Of a stretch of 64,000 bases of DNA, positions 7,311 to 16,687 are shown piece after piece. The notes under the pieces are model-generated. The model was not told the origin of the DNA. It searched no databases and saw only the letters and a list, made by a program, of their open reading frames with translations. The stretch covers positions 62,001 to 126,000 of the forward strand of contig NZ_BSPQ01000016.1 of the NCBI RefSeq assembly GCF_030161115.1. The letters run 5' to 3'. This DNA is from Psychromonas marina. GTDB lineage: Bacteria; Pseudomonadota; Gammaproteobacteria; Enterobacterales; Psychromonadaceae. The position numbers and the translations under genes are program-made. Numbering within the stretch: position 1 is the first letter of the stretch; each line of letters starts with the position of its first letter.

Positions 7311-8534
7311 TTAACCTAAAAAGGCGATGTAGCCTTGCAGGATAATAAGGTTAGTAATGTCGATAAAGAATGCACCAACGATTGGTACCACCATAAAGGC
7401 TGTTGGTGAAGGGCCATTGCGTGAAACTAATGCCCCCATATTCATCACTGCTGTTGGTGTTGCACCCATACCGAAGCCACCGTGACCGCCAGCTATTACC
7501 GCTGCATTATAGTCACGACCCATAAAGCGGAAAGTGACAAAGTATACAAACAGTGCCAATACCATCGTCTGACAGAATAGAATCACCAGTAATGGTATTG
7601 CTAAATCAAATACTTCCCACAGTTTTAAACTCATCAATGCCATTGATAAGAACAGTGATAAAGAGACGGTACCTAAGATATCAACGGTTTCAGAGTCAAC
7701 TTTATAGAGCTTACTGCTTTCTGTTACGTTAGTGATGATCACACCGATAAATAGCGCATAAACAAAGTTAGGTATTTTCAGGTAACTGATATCAAAACTA
7801 TCAACAAAGTCTTTTGCGTAGGTTGAACCAACCACACAAATCAGCATGATAAACAGTGTTTCTTTAATTTTCTTAGAGGTTACTTTATCTTCTTCAAGGT
7901 CGTTATAGGTCACTAACTCAGGGTGTGTATCATGATGATTAGCCCCTTTACCAAATTCAGATTCTAAGTTGTTTTTATCAATGAGACGCTGTGCAACAGG
8001 ACCGCCAATAAAACCACCCATCACTAGGCCAAACGTTGCTGCCGCCATCGCGAACTCTAAGGTTTGTAAGCCATAATCATCATTAAAGGTTTGTGCCCAA
8101 GCAGCCCCTGTACCGTGACCGCCAGAAAGCGTAATAGAACCGGCGATTAACCCTAATAAAGGATCTAACCCTAACGCGGTCGCAAGACTAACACCAACGC
8201 CATTTTGAATGACGATATAAACGCTTGCTACACCTAAAAATACAAATACCTTTTTACCACCTTGCGCTAACAGTTTGAAGCTCGCAGAGAGGCCAATGGT
8301 ACTGAAAAATAGCAACATAAAGGTTTCTTGAAGCGGTAAGTTGAACCTTACATTAATGCCTTTCTGATGTAATACGGTAATTAAAATAGCGATAGCAAGC
8401 CCGCCTAATATAGGCTCTGGGATATTAAACTTTGCTAACTTAGGGATAGTCTTGTTAATTAAACGCCCGATAAAAAGAACCAGGATAGCGGTTATCAGCG
8501 ATTCGATGACACCAATTTCAATAATATTTTCCAT
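7311..8534 (-). CDS. gltS: sodium/glutamate symporter GltS
   Basis: This 407-residue inner membrane protein has about ten membrane segments and the characteristic GltS stretches: NIPEPILGGLAIA near residue 40, GSITLSGGHGTGAAWAQTF near residue 133, and the symmetry-related AGGHGGFGMGATPTAVMNM near residue 350. It imports glutamate with sodium ions. Its length matches E. coli GltS (401 aa). It lies divergent from gltBD across an 800-bp intergenic region, so glutamate uptake and synthesis genes share a regulatory space. A -10 box with a GC-rich downstream segment is visible about 30 bp before the ATG. Confidence 0.93.
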   Translation of the reverse strand: MENIIEIGVIESLITAILVLFIGRLINKTIPKLAKFNIPEPILGGLAIAILITVLHQKGINVRFNLPLQETFMLLFFSTIGLSASFKLLAQGGKKVFVFLGVASVYIVIQNGVGVSLATALGLDPLLGLIAGSITLSGGHGTGAAWAQTFNDDYGLQTLEFAMAAATFGLVMGGFIGGPVAQRLIDKNNLESEFGKGANHHDTHPELVTYNDLEEDKVTSKKIKETLFIMLICVVGSTYAKDFVDSFDISYLKIPNFVYALFIGVIITNVTESSKLYKVDSETVDILGTVSLSLFLSMALMSLKLWEVFDLAIPLLVILFCQTMVLALFVYFVTFRFMGRDYNAAVIAGGHGGFGMGATPTAVMNMGALVSRNGPSPTAFMVVPIVGAFFIDITNLIILQGYIAFLG

Positions 8535-9340
8535 ATCGTTTCCATTTTTATGATTTGCGCGGATTGTAACTTAGGTTTAGACGATAATTGTGATCTCGCT
8601 GCCTTTTTTTATGAATATTTACCAAAATTGATAAATTTTGATTGGATTTTGAGCGGACATGAAGAAAAAGTACTTTTTAGATAACAAAATAGCATCGGGA
8701 AGTGTTGTTTTTGTCAGCACTTGTGGTGTGAATTGATGACAATGTTTAATTATTTGTTTTCAATATTTAAGCTGGAGGTAACTAATTTCATTAAAAAAAA
8801 CGGAAAAACAGGATTTTAAGTGAATTATTTTTCCTTTAAATTGCATTAATATTCACTTTTTTGCTGTTTTATTCGTAATAAATCTGTTTGTAGTACGTTT
8901 TTTGAATGTTTAGTTGGTGCTTTTAAAGATAATTATTCATCATAATGCCATGTGGAAACCGCGTCAAAGCCCGTCATACTTGTGTTACAAGCCATTAACA
9001 ACTAACCCATTGAGCTGAGAACAAGAAAATTGGACTTTTGTGCCTTTTAGGAGATAGAATACTAGCAAAATTATGCCTGTATTACGGATGTTATGTAGGT
9101 TTATTTCCACGGAATAATGTATGAGCCCCGAACTTATAGGGATGTTGTGCGCCTTGTTTCTTGTAAAGGGATGTTAATTAATTAGGGAATAACTTCTAAA
9201 TATTCACAGCCCTCTAATAAAATTAAAAATGAAATGGTCATTTTTTCTTTTTATTCATTAAATAAGATAGTGCACTTCGAAAACATTAGAACTGAAATTG
9301 CAAATAATCAATTTGTTATTTTATCTTGAAGGACATGTTT
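8535..9340. other. 806-bp divergent intergenic region: gltS promoter and long gltB leader
   Basis: The left quarter holds the gltS promoter. The middle (8600-8950) is very AT-rich. From 8951 the sequence becomes more GC-balanced and structured: a CTTGT-GTT-ACAAG hairpin at 8979-8991, and GTGGAAA (8952) that could pair with TTTCCAC (9112). Overlapping short frames begin with ATG at 9073 (14 codons), 9118 (22 codons) and 9122 (18 codons); none has a strong ribosome site. I cannot match it to a known riboswitch. A long regulated leader for gltBD is inferred. Confidence 0.5.
8563..8568 (-). promoter_or_regulatory. probable gltS -10 box with GC-rich discriminator
   Basis: On the minus strand TACAAT is followed directly by CCGCGC, about 30 bp before the gltS ATG. 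No strong -35 is apparent. An AATTGTGATCT sequence (8586-8596 on the plus strand) just upstream resembles half of a CRP site. The same TA(T/C)AAT-CCGCGC arrangement precedes the purine permease gene at 26557. Confidence 0.4.
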
Positions 9341-12300
9341 ATGACTAATATAGAGCAAAACGCTCACGGCCTTTATGTGCCAGAGATGGAACACGATGCT
9401 TGTGGTATCGGTTTCGTGGCACATTTAAAAAATAGAAAATCACATGCTATTGTGACTCAAGCATTAGATATGCTTGCACGTATGGAGCATCGTGGTGGTC
9501 AAGGCTGCGATCCTTGTAGTGGTGATGGTGCTGGTATTTTGTTACAAAAACCGCATGAGTTTTTAGTAACACAGGCGCTAAAAGTTGGGATTACATTACC
9601 TAAATTTGACCAATATGCTGTTGGTACGGTGTTATTTCCAAAAGATAAAAATAAACGTAATGAATGTCGTGATATTTTAGCACGTACAGCTGAGCGCTTA
9701 GGTCTTGAAGTAATTGGTTATCGTGTTCTTCCTACTGATAACTCAATGATCGGTGCTGACCCATTAAGCAGTGAGCCACAGTTCGAACATCTTTTCGTCA
9801 CCGGTGGTGATGATATGGACCCTGCTGTATTAGAACGTAAAGCATTTATTCTACGTAACTACGCAACACGTATCTGTTTACAGTCTGTAGCGGGTATCGA
9901 AGATAACTTCTATATCAATACATTCTCGTACAAAACGATTGTTTATAAAGGTCAGTTAACCACTGAACAAGTGCCACAATACTTCTTAGATCTACAAGAT
10001 CCAAGCATGGTAACTGCACTGGCATTAGTTCACTCTCGTTTCTCAACGAATACATTCCCGCGCTGGCGTTTAGCGCAACCTTTCCGTTACATCGCACATA
10101 ATGGCGAAATCAATACAGTACGCGGTAATATCAACTGGATGAAAGCACGTGAAGCGTTGCTTGAAGCTGAATTCTTCACCCGCGAAGAGTTAGATATGTT
10201 GATGCCTATCTGTACGGAAGGTATGTCTGATTCTGCAAGCTTTGATATGGCATTAGAACTATTGGTTCTTTCTGGTCGTAGTCTTCCTCATTCACTAATG
10301 ATGATGATTCCAGAAGCTTGGCAAGAAAATAAAGCGATGGAACCAAAACGTCGTGCATTCTACCAATACCACGCAAACATCATGGAACCATGGGATGGCC
10401 CAGCTTCTGTATGTTTCACCGATGGTGTACAAGTTGGCGCAACGCTAGACCGTAACGGTTTACGTCCTTCACGTTACTGTGTAACAAAAGACGATTTCCT
10501 AGTCATGGCATCAGAATCTGGTGTTGTTGATATTAAACCAGAAAACATTAAATTACGTGGTCGTTTACAACCAGGTCGTATCTTCGTTGCCGATTTAGAG
10601 CAAGGTCGTATTATTTCTGATGATGAAGTGAAAAGCAGTATTGCTAACCAACAGCCTTACGAAAAATGGTTGACTGATAATCTAGTAAAACTAGAGAACC
10701 AACCAGCGGCATTAGAACGTAATATTCAACCAAATGATGGTCAGTTATTAAGACGCCTACAAACCTTTGGTGTGACATCAGAAGAGATCTCTGACATCGT
10801 ATTACCAATGTTCCTTGATGGTAAAGAACCATTAGGTGCAATGGGTGTGGATTGGCCTTTAGCGGTACTTTCTCACCAATCACAACATCTATCTCACTAC
10901 TTTAAGCAGCTATTTGCACAGGTAACTAACCCGCCAATCGATCCGATTCGTGAGCGTATGGTGATGTCGTTAAATACTTACTTAGGTAAAGATCAGAACT
11001 TATTGTCTGAAACACCTGAGCATTGTCATAAAGTTGAACTTGAGTCACCTGTGTTAAGTAATGCAGAACTTGAGAAAATTAATGTACTGGATCATAAACA
11101 TTTGCAAGCGAAAACGTTAGATACGTTATTCAAAGCAAGTGGTGAAAAAGGCAAACTTGATAAAGCGATAAAACGTATTTGTCGTTACGCTGAAGATGCA
11201 GTGCATGATGGTTACTCAATCATTATTCTTTCTGACCGTAATGCAACCTCTGATCACGCGCCAATTCCTGCGATGTTAATTACTGGTGCTGTTCACCATT
11301 ACTTAATCAAGAAAGGTTTGCGTGCATTATGTGACATCGTTGTTGAAACTGGTGACGTGCGCGAAACGCATCACTTTGCAACAGTGATTGGTTACGGTGC
11401 ATCGGCGGTTAACGCATACTTGATCGAAGAGATGATTGTTGATCTGCAAGCGAAGAAACGTCTCCCTGCTGATAAGTCTGTTGCTGAGCTATTTGCTTCG
11501 TACAAGGGCGCAATCGATGCTGGCCTGTTGAAAATATTCTCGAAAATGGGTATTTCAACGATTCAGTCTTACCAAGGTGCGCAAATCTTTGAAGCACTTG
11601 GCGTAAGTAAAAAAGTTGTTGATGCCTACTTCACTGGCACTGTGACACGTATTCAAGGTCTATCGATTGATGATATCGCTGCTGAAGCGACTGTGCGTCA
11701 TCGTTTTGCTTACCCATTACGTGAAGTACCTGTAACACGCCTAGATGTTGGTGGTGTTTACCAGTGGAAACAACGTGGTGAGAAGCATCTATTTAACCCA
11801 ACAACGATTTCGCTATTACAAGAGTCTACTCGTAACAAAAATTACGCGCAGTTTAAAGAATACGCCAATGAAGTTGATGCACAGGGCGATAACGCGGCAA
11901 CTTTACGTAGCCAGTTTGAATTTGTGCCAAAAGCATCAGGTCCTATCTCAATTGATGATGTAGAACCAGCTGAAAACATTCTTAAACGTTTTGCAACAGG
12001 TGCGATGAGCTTCGGTTCTATCTCGCATGAAGCTCACTCAACGCTCGCTATCGCAATGAACCGTATAGGTGCTAAATCGAACTCTGGTGAAGGTGGTGAA
12101 GATCCTGCTCGTTTCTTACCAAAAGAAAACGGCGACTGGGAACGCTCTGCAATCAAACAGGTTGCATCGGGTCGTTTCGGTGTAACGTCTTACTACTTAA
12201 CAAACGCTGCTGAAATCCAGATCAAAATGGCTCAGGGCGCGAAACCAGGTGAAGGTGGTCAATTACCAGGTCACAAAGTTGATGATTGGATTGGTCGCAC

Positions 12301-13858
12301 ACGTCACTCTACTCCTGGAGTAGGTCTGATTTCACCACCACCGCATCATGATATTTACTCAATCGAAGATTTAGCACAGCTAATCTACGATCTGAAAAAC
12401 GCGAATCGCGCTGGTCGTGTTAACGTTAAATTAGTATCAGAAGCAGGTGTAGGTACAATCGCATCGGGTGTTGCTAAAGCAAAAGCTGACGTTATCTTAA
12501 TCGCTGGTTTTGACGGCGGTACAGGTGCATCGCCATTGTCTTCAATTCGTCATGCGGGTTTACCATGGGAATTAGGACTATCTGAAGCACACCAAACGCT
12601 AATGAAAAACGGCCTACGTAACCGTATCGTTTTACAAGCTGATGGCCAGATGAAAACACCACGTGACTTAACCATCGCAGCACTACTTGGTTCTGAAGAG
12701 TGGGGCGTAGCAACAGCAGCATTGGTTGTTGAAGGTTGTATCATGATGCGTAAGTGTCATTTGAATACTTGTCCGGTTGGTATCGCAACACAAAACAAAA
12801 CATTACGTGAGCGTTTCGACGGTCGTGTTGATGACGTTGTTACCTTCTTCGGTTACATGGTACAGGGCATGCGTGAAAACATGGCGATGTTAGGTTATGC
12901 AACAATCACTGAAATGGTTGGTCAAACGCAGAATCTAAAAGTACGTGAAGATGTGAATCACTGGAAATACAAAAATCTAGATTTGAGTACCATTCTGTTT
13001 AAACAGAAGGGCAAAAAAGAAGATGGCATGTTTAACCAAATTGGCCAAAATCATAATCTAGAAGCGGTATTAGACAGACAGCTTATCGAACTTGCTAAAC
13101 CTGCACTTGAAAACGGTGAAGCGGTAAGTGGTGAGTTTGCTATTACTAATATCGACCGTTCTTGTGGCACCATGCTTTCTAACGAAATCTCTAAGGTTTA
13201 CAACGACCAAGGCTTACCTCAACCGATGCAAGTTAAATTTAACGGCAGCGCGGGTCAATCATTTGGTTGTTTCCTTGCAAAAGGTGTTGAGTTTACCGTT
13301 GAAGGTGACGCGAACGATTACTGGGGTAAAGGTTTATCTGGCGGTCAAATCGTCGTTTACCCACATCGTAACTCAGATATCGTGGCGAAAGACAATATCA
13401 TCGTAGGTAACGTATGTTTCTATGGTGCAACGTCTGGCGAATCATACATTAATGGTATGGCTGGTGAGCGTTTCTGTGTTCGTAACTCGGGTGCTGAAGT
13501 GGTTGTTGAAGGTGTTGGTGATCACGGTTGTGAATACATGACTGGCGGTATCATGATTAACCTTGGCTCAACGGGTCGTAACTTTGCGGCGGGTATGAGT
13601 GGCGGTGTTGCTTACATTTGGGATGAAGATGACTCATTTGCAGCAAGCTGTAATATGGAATTAGTGGACCTTGATCCACTTGAGCAGTCAGATAGGGATT
13701 TACTGGTTGCTAAAGTTACAAAACACTTTGAACTAACAGAATCTAATATTGCGGCAGCATTCCTAGCGGATGTTAATGCAAGTTTAGCGAAAATGGTTAA
13801 AGTAATGCCTCGTGATTACAAAGCAGTATTAGCAGCACGTGTGAAAGGAGCAGCATAA
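9341..13858 (+). CDS. gltB: glutamate synthase (NADPH) large subunit
   Basis: GltB converts glutamine and 2-oxoglutarate to two glutamates using electrons supplied by GltD. The protein has an N-terminal glutaminase domain whose catalytic cysteine is C21 (HDACGIGF), so a 20-residue propeptide is expected to be removed. A central domain, the FMN/2-oxoglutarate synthase domain and the C-terminal beta-helix follow (GESYINGMAGERF, GxxGG repeats). The 3Fe-4S cysteines are visible in CIMMRKCHLNTCPVG. I choose the ATG at 9341 (1505 aa) because GAAGGA lies 7 nt upstream; an in-frame TTG at 9326 is also open. The stop overlaps the gltD ATG. Confidence 0.96.
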   Translation: MTNIEQNAHGLYVPEMEHDACGIGFVAHLKNRKSHAIVTQALDMLARMEHRGGQGCDPCSGDGAGILLQKPHEFLVTQALKVGITLPKFDQYAVGTVLFPKDKNKRNECRDILARTAERLGLEVIGYRVLPTDNSMIGADPLSSEPQFEHLFVTGGDDMDPAVLERKAFILRNYATRICLQSVAGIEDNFYINTFSYKTIVYKGQLTTEQVPQYFLDLQDPSMVTALALVHSRFSTNTFPRWRLAQPFRYIAHNGEINTVRGNINWMKAREALLEAEFFTREELDMLMPICTEGMSDSASFDMALELLVLSGRSLPHSLMMMIPEAWQENKAMEPKRRAFYQYHANIMEPWDGPASVCFTDGVQVGATLDRNGLRPSRYCVTKDDFLVMASESGVVDIKPENIKLRGRLQPGRIFVADLEQGRIISDDEVKSSIANQQPYEKWLTDNLVKLENQPAALERNIQPNDGQLLRRLQTFGVTSEEISDIVLPMFLDGKEPLGAMGVDWPLAVLSHQSQHLSHYFKQLFAQVTNPPIDPIRERMVMSLNTYLGKDQNLLSETPEHCHKVELESPVLSNAELEKINVLDHKHLQAKTLDTLFKASGEKGKLDKAIKRICRYAEDAVHDGYSIIILSDRNATSDHAPIPAMLITGAVHHYLIKKGLRALCDIVVETGDVRETHHFATVIGYGASAVNAYLIEEMIVDLQAKKRLPADKSVAELFASYKGAIDAGLLKIFSKMGISTIQSYQGAQIFEALGVSKKVVDAYFTGTVTRIQGLSIDDIAAEATVRHRFAYPLREVPVTRLDVGGVYQWKQRGEKHLFNPTTISLLQESTRNKNYAQFKEYANEVDAQGDNAATLRSQFEFVPKASGPISIDDVEPAENILKRFATGAMSFGSISHEAHSTLAIAMNRIGAKSNSGEGGEDPARFLPKENGDWERSAIKQVASGRFGVTSYYLTNAAEIQIKMAQGAKPGEGGQLPGHKVDDWIGRTRHSTPGVGLISPPPHHDIYSIEDLAQLIYDLKNANRAGRVNVKLVSEAGVGTIASGVAKAKADVILIAGFDGGTGASPLSSIRHAGLPWELGLSEAHQTLMKNGLRNRIVLQADGQMKTPRDLTIAALLGSEEWGVATAALVVEGCIMMRKCHLNTCPVGIATQNKTLRERFDGRVDDVVTFFGYMVQGMRENMAMLGYATITEMVGQTQNLKVREDVNHWKYKNLDLSTILFKQKGKKEDGMFNQIGQNHNLEAVLDRQLIELAKPALENGEAVSGEFAITNIDRSCGTMLSNEISKVYNDQGLPQPMQVKFNGSAGQSFGCFLAKGVEFTVEGDANDYWGKGLSGGQIVVYPHRNSDIVAKDNIIVGNVCFYGATSGESYINGMAGERFCVRNSGAEVVVEGVGDHGCEYMTGGIMINLGSTGRNFAAGMSGGVAYIWDEDDSFAASCNMELVDLDPLEQSDRDLLVAKVTKHFELTESNIAAAFLADVNASLAKMVKVMPRDYKAVLAARVKGAA

Positions 13859-15327
13859 TGGGTAAGCCTACTGGATTTTTAGAATTAGGTCGTGAACTAC
13901 CGGGTAAATTACCTGTAGAAGAGCGCCTAAAAGATAATAAAGAATTCGTTAAAATGGACGAGTTTGGGTCAAAAATTAATGACCAAGCTTCACGTTGTAT
14001 GGATTGTGGCGTACCGTTTTGTCATAACGGTTGCCCAATCGGTAACATTATTCCTGAATTCAATGATGCGGTTTACCGTGATAGCTGGCAGGAAGCGTGG
14101 GAAATTTTAAGCTCAACCAATAACTTCCCTGAGTTTACGGGACGTGTTTGTCCTGCACCTTGTGAGAGTTCATGTGTTTTAGGGATTAACCAAGACCCAA
14201 TTACTATCTGTAACATCGAGAAAAACATCGTTGAAACAGCATACAAAAATGGTTACGTTAAGCCAAAAATTCCGACGTCACGCACAGGTAAAACCGTTGC
14301 AATTGTTGGCTCAGGACCTGCGGGTCTTGCTGCTGCGGAGCAGTTAAACTCTGCTGGTCACACTGTTACTGTTTACGAACGTGATGAAAAAGTGGGTGGC
14401 CTGCTACGTTTTGGTATTCCAGACTTTAAACTGGGTATGGATGTTATCGACCGTAAAATTGCTGTAATGGAAAAAGCAGGCATTAAGATGGTTGTTAATG
14501 CACACATTGGTGTTGATTTTGATGCGAATGAATTGCGTAAGCAGTTTGATGCAGTGGTATTAACGGGTGGCTCTACGGTACCTCGTGATTTACCAATTCC
14601 TGGTCGTGACTTAAAAGGTGTTCATTTTGCAATGGAATTCCTAGGTCAAAATAACCGCCGTGCAAACGGTATGGACTTAAAGACTGAAGAGATTCATGCA
14701 TCAGATGATCACGTTGTGGTTATCGGTGGTGGTGATACGGGGTCTGACTGTGTTGGTACCTCTAATCGTCATGGTGCAAGCTCTGTAACGCAAGTGGAAA
14801 TCATGCCTGTTCCACCTGAAAAACGTACAGTGAACATGCCTTGGCCTTCATACCCAATGATCTTGAAAACGACCACTTCTCACGAAGAGGGTGTTGATCG
14901 TCATTGGTCTATTTTGACTAAAGAGTTCATCGGTGATGAAAACGGCTGTGTGAAAGAGTTAATCGTTGCCGACATCGAGTGGGAAGAAGCCGCTCCTGGT
15001 CAGCGTCCTAACTTTAAAGAGATTGAAGGTTCTGTACGTTCAATTCCTTGTACGAAAGCATTCTTAGCGATGGGTTTCTTACACCCAGAGCCAACGGGTG
15101 TATTAGGACAGTTAAAGGTTGCTGTAGATGAACGCGGTAACGTGGCAACGAACGATTTCCAAACTAGCCAAGCAGGTGTATTTGCCGCTGGTGATATGCG
15201 CACAGGCCAGTCTCTGATTGTACGTTGTATCAATGAAGGTCGTGAAGCATCTCGTGCGGTTGATGCTTACCTAATGGGTAGCTCAAACTTAGAAGCAATG
15301 GCTGATTCGTTAATGCTATCTAACTAA
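13858..15327 (+). CDS. gltD: glutamate synthase small subunit
   Basis: This 489-residue subunit oxidises NADPH and passes electrons to GltB. Near the N-terminus are two cysteine groups for low-potential Fe-S clusters (CMDCGVPFCHNGCP and CPAPCESSC). An FAD-binding GxGxxG follows (AIVGSGPAGLAAAEQL, about residue 144) and then the NADPH site (VVVIGGGDTGSDC, about residue 287). Near the end AAGDMRTGQSL is the second FAD contact. It starts on the last base of the gltB stop, and a strong terminator follows at 15358, closing the two-gene operon. Confidence 0.96.
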   Translation: MGKPTGFLELGRELPGKLPVEERLKDNKEFVKMDEFGSKINDQASRCMDCGVPFCHNGCPIGNIIPEFNDAVYRDSWQEAWEILSSTNNFPEFTGRVCPAPCESSCVLGINQDPITICNIEKNIVETAYKNGYVKPKIPTSRTGKTVAIVGSGPAGLAAAEQLNSAGHTVTVYERDEKVGGLLRFGIPDFKLGMDVIDRKIAVMEKAGIKMVVNAHIGVDFDANELRKQFDAVVLTGGSTVPRDLPIPGRDLKGVHFAMEFLGQNNRRANGMDLKTEEIHASDDHVVVIGGGDTGSDCVGTSNRHGASSVTQVEIMPVPPEKRTVNMPWPSYPMILKTTTSHEEGVDRHWSILTKEFIGDENGCVKELIVADIEWEEAAPGQRPNFKEIEGSVRSIPCTKAFLAMGFLHPEPTGVLGQLKVAVDERGNVATNDFQTSQAGVFAAGDMRTGQSLIVRCINEGREASRAVDAYLMGSSNLEAMADSLMLSN

Positions 15328-15357
15328 GCTTTATTAGTAAAAATCTTGCCAAGTAAA

Positions 15358-15391
15358 GACGCTACTTAGTTAATAAGTAGCGTCTTTTTTT
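15358..15391 (+). terminator. gltBD intrinsic terminator
   Basis: An 11-bp perfect stem (GACGCTACTTA at 15358-15368, complement at 15374-15384) with a 5-nt loop is followed by seven T residues. Confidence 0.92.
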
Positions 15392-15446
15392 ATGTCCGAA
15401 ACACAGCTCCTGCAAACCAGCGATATAGTCCTTTTTAAATAATCAG

Positions 15447-15767
15447 CACAGGTCGGGCTTCGCCCAACTGACGGCCTAAAGACCGACCTATAGTCGACAC
15501 AGAATAGATCGAGATAAACTGTAGGTCGTGGCTTTAGCCCGACGGGTTTCACATCGGTTCTAACCAAATAAGCACAGGTCGGACTTCGACCACCTGACGG
15601 CCTAAAGGCCGATCTACAGTCGACACAGAATAGATCGAGATAAATTGTAGGTCGTGGCTTTAGCCCGACGGGCTTCACCCAACTGACGGCCTAAAGACCG
15701 AGCTACGACCGACACAGAATAGATCGAGATAAACTGTAGGTCATGGCTTTAGCCCGACGGGTTTCAC
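15447..15767. repeat. GC-rich palindromic repeat array, three copies
   Basis: Three copies of a roughly 85-bp core start near 15468, 15594 and 15683 (spacings 126 and 89 bp). Each copy begins CTGACGGCCTAAAG, runs through GTCGACACAGAATAGATCGAG and ends GTAGGTCGTGGCTTTAGCCC. The first two also carry an upstream CAGGTCGGGCTTCG-type arm. The terminal motif is the reverse complement of the 42-bp unit tandemly repeated at 60680-61183. Base composition is far more GC-rich than the surroundings. The minus-strand frame across it is a by-product of the repeats. Confidence 0.85.
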
Positions 15768-15953
15768 TTAATTTATCAATTTATCTTACCAATGCTGTGA
15801 TCAATTTTAAATTGATAATGATTCAAATTTTAGGCTGTTTTCAATAGATAAAAGAATCTCTATTATTCACCCATAGCAACGAGGCAGCAACAAACAGTTT
15901 GTCGTTATCTCGAAATTGAAACAGTCATCTAATAAGAGCAGAGGAAATTAACC

Positions 15954-16244
15954 ATGAGCAAATTAACCATTATCGCAAACATCATCACTAAAGCAGACCA
16001 AGTTGAATTAGTAAAAGCAGAACTTTTAAAACTGATTGACGTAACACGTGCAGAAGAGGGGTGCATTAACTATGACCTTCACCAAGATAACGAAAACCCT
16101 GCACATTTTACGTTTTATGAAAACTGGGTTTCACGTGAATTATGGCAAGCACACATGGGCAACCAACACCTTGCTGACTATATGGTAGCGACTGAAGGTG
16201 CTGTTGTTGAGTTTACAGTAAACGAAATGACACAAATCGCTTAA
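15954..16244 (+). CDS. antibiotic biosynthesis monooxygenase (ABM) domain protein, copy 1
   Basis: This 96-residue protein is a single ABM ferredoxin-like domain, the fold of YgiN quinol monooxygenase and similar dimeric enzymes. Visible family features are the N-terminal strand LTIIANIITK, EEGCINYDLHQD, HFTFYENW and HMGNQHLADYM. It probably acts on small quinones or aromatic compounds or detoxifies reactive species; the substrate is not known. AGAGGAAATTAACC before the ATG is a good ribosome site. A nearly identical copy lies 398 bp downstream. Confidence 0.85.
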   Translation: MSKLTIIANIITKADQVELVKAELLKLIDVTRAEEGCINYDLHQDNENPAHFTFYENWVSRELWQAHMGNQHLADYMVATEGAVVEFTVNEMTQIA

Positions 16245-16351
16245 ATCAATTTTAAAGTAGCTACAGGATTTATAAATAACTAAACGATTTATAAGTAACT
16301 AAATAACACATTCAAACAACATATTTAAATAATATAAACAGGAAATTAACC

Positions 16352-16642
16352 ATGAGCAAATTAACAATTATCGCAAACATCATCACTAAAGCAGACCAAG
16401 TTGAATTAGTAAAAGCAGAGCTTTTAAAACTGATTGACGTAACACGTGCAGAAGAGGGTTGCATTAACTACGACCTTCACCAAGATAACGAAAACCCGGC
16501 ACATTTTACTTTTTACGAAAACTGGGTTTCTCGTGAATTATGGCAAACACATATGGGCAACACACACCTTGCTGAATACATGAAAGCGACGGAAGGTGCT
16601 GTTGAAATTTTTACTTTAAATGAAATGACACAAATCGCTTAA
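16352..16642 (+). CDS. antibiotic biosynthesis monooxygenase (ABM) domain protein, copy 2
   Basis: This is a 96-residue ABM-domain protein, identical to copy 1 over its first 65 residues and differing mainly in the last third (for example HMGNTHLAEYMKATEGAVEIF versus the copy 1 HMGNQHLADYMVATEGAVVEF). The leader GGAAATTAACC is duplicated too. This is a recent tandem duplication with a 398-bp offset. The divergence is concentrated at the C-terminal part, which may reflect gene conversion over the 5' part or relaxed selection. The role is likely the same as copy 1. Confidence 0.85.
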   Translation: MSKLTIIANIITKADQVELVKAELLKLIDVTRAEEGCINYDLHQDNENPAHFTFYENWVSRELWQTHMGNTHLAEYMKATEGAVEIFTLNEMTQIA

Positions 16643-16650
16643 TACAAGTC

Positions 16651-16679
16651 AGCCATTAGTTAAAATTAAACTAATGGCT
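16651..16679. terminator. hairpin between convergent ABM and LysR genes
   Basis: An 11-bp perfect stem (AGCCATTAGTT at 16651-16661, complement 16669-16679) with a 7-nt loop lies between the convergent stops. No long T-tract follows on either strand, so termination efficiency is uncertain. Confidence 0.6.
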
Positions 16680-16687
16680 AATAACCG

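Larger units (their letters stand above)
15328..15953. other. intergenic region between gltD and the ABM genes
   Basis: It contains the gltBD terminator, then the three-copy palindromic array (15447-15767). An AT-rich 186-bp segment follows, with the promoter region of the first ABM monooxygenase gene. I see no gene in it. Confidence 0.7.

Noticed and set aside
9326-9340. TTG start for gltB
   Set aside because: The Shine-Dalgarno GAAGGA itself sits inside this extension and is ideally spaced for the ATG at 9341.
10644-13406. Several open frames on both strands inside gltB
   Set aside because: They are shadows in alternative frames of a well-conserved gene.
15370-15678. 102-codon minus-strand open frame over the palindromic array
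   Set aside because: Its residues repeat with the DNA repeats and there is no ribosome site; it is a by-product of GC-rich repeats.
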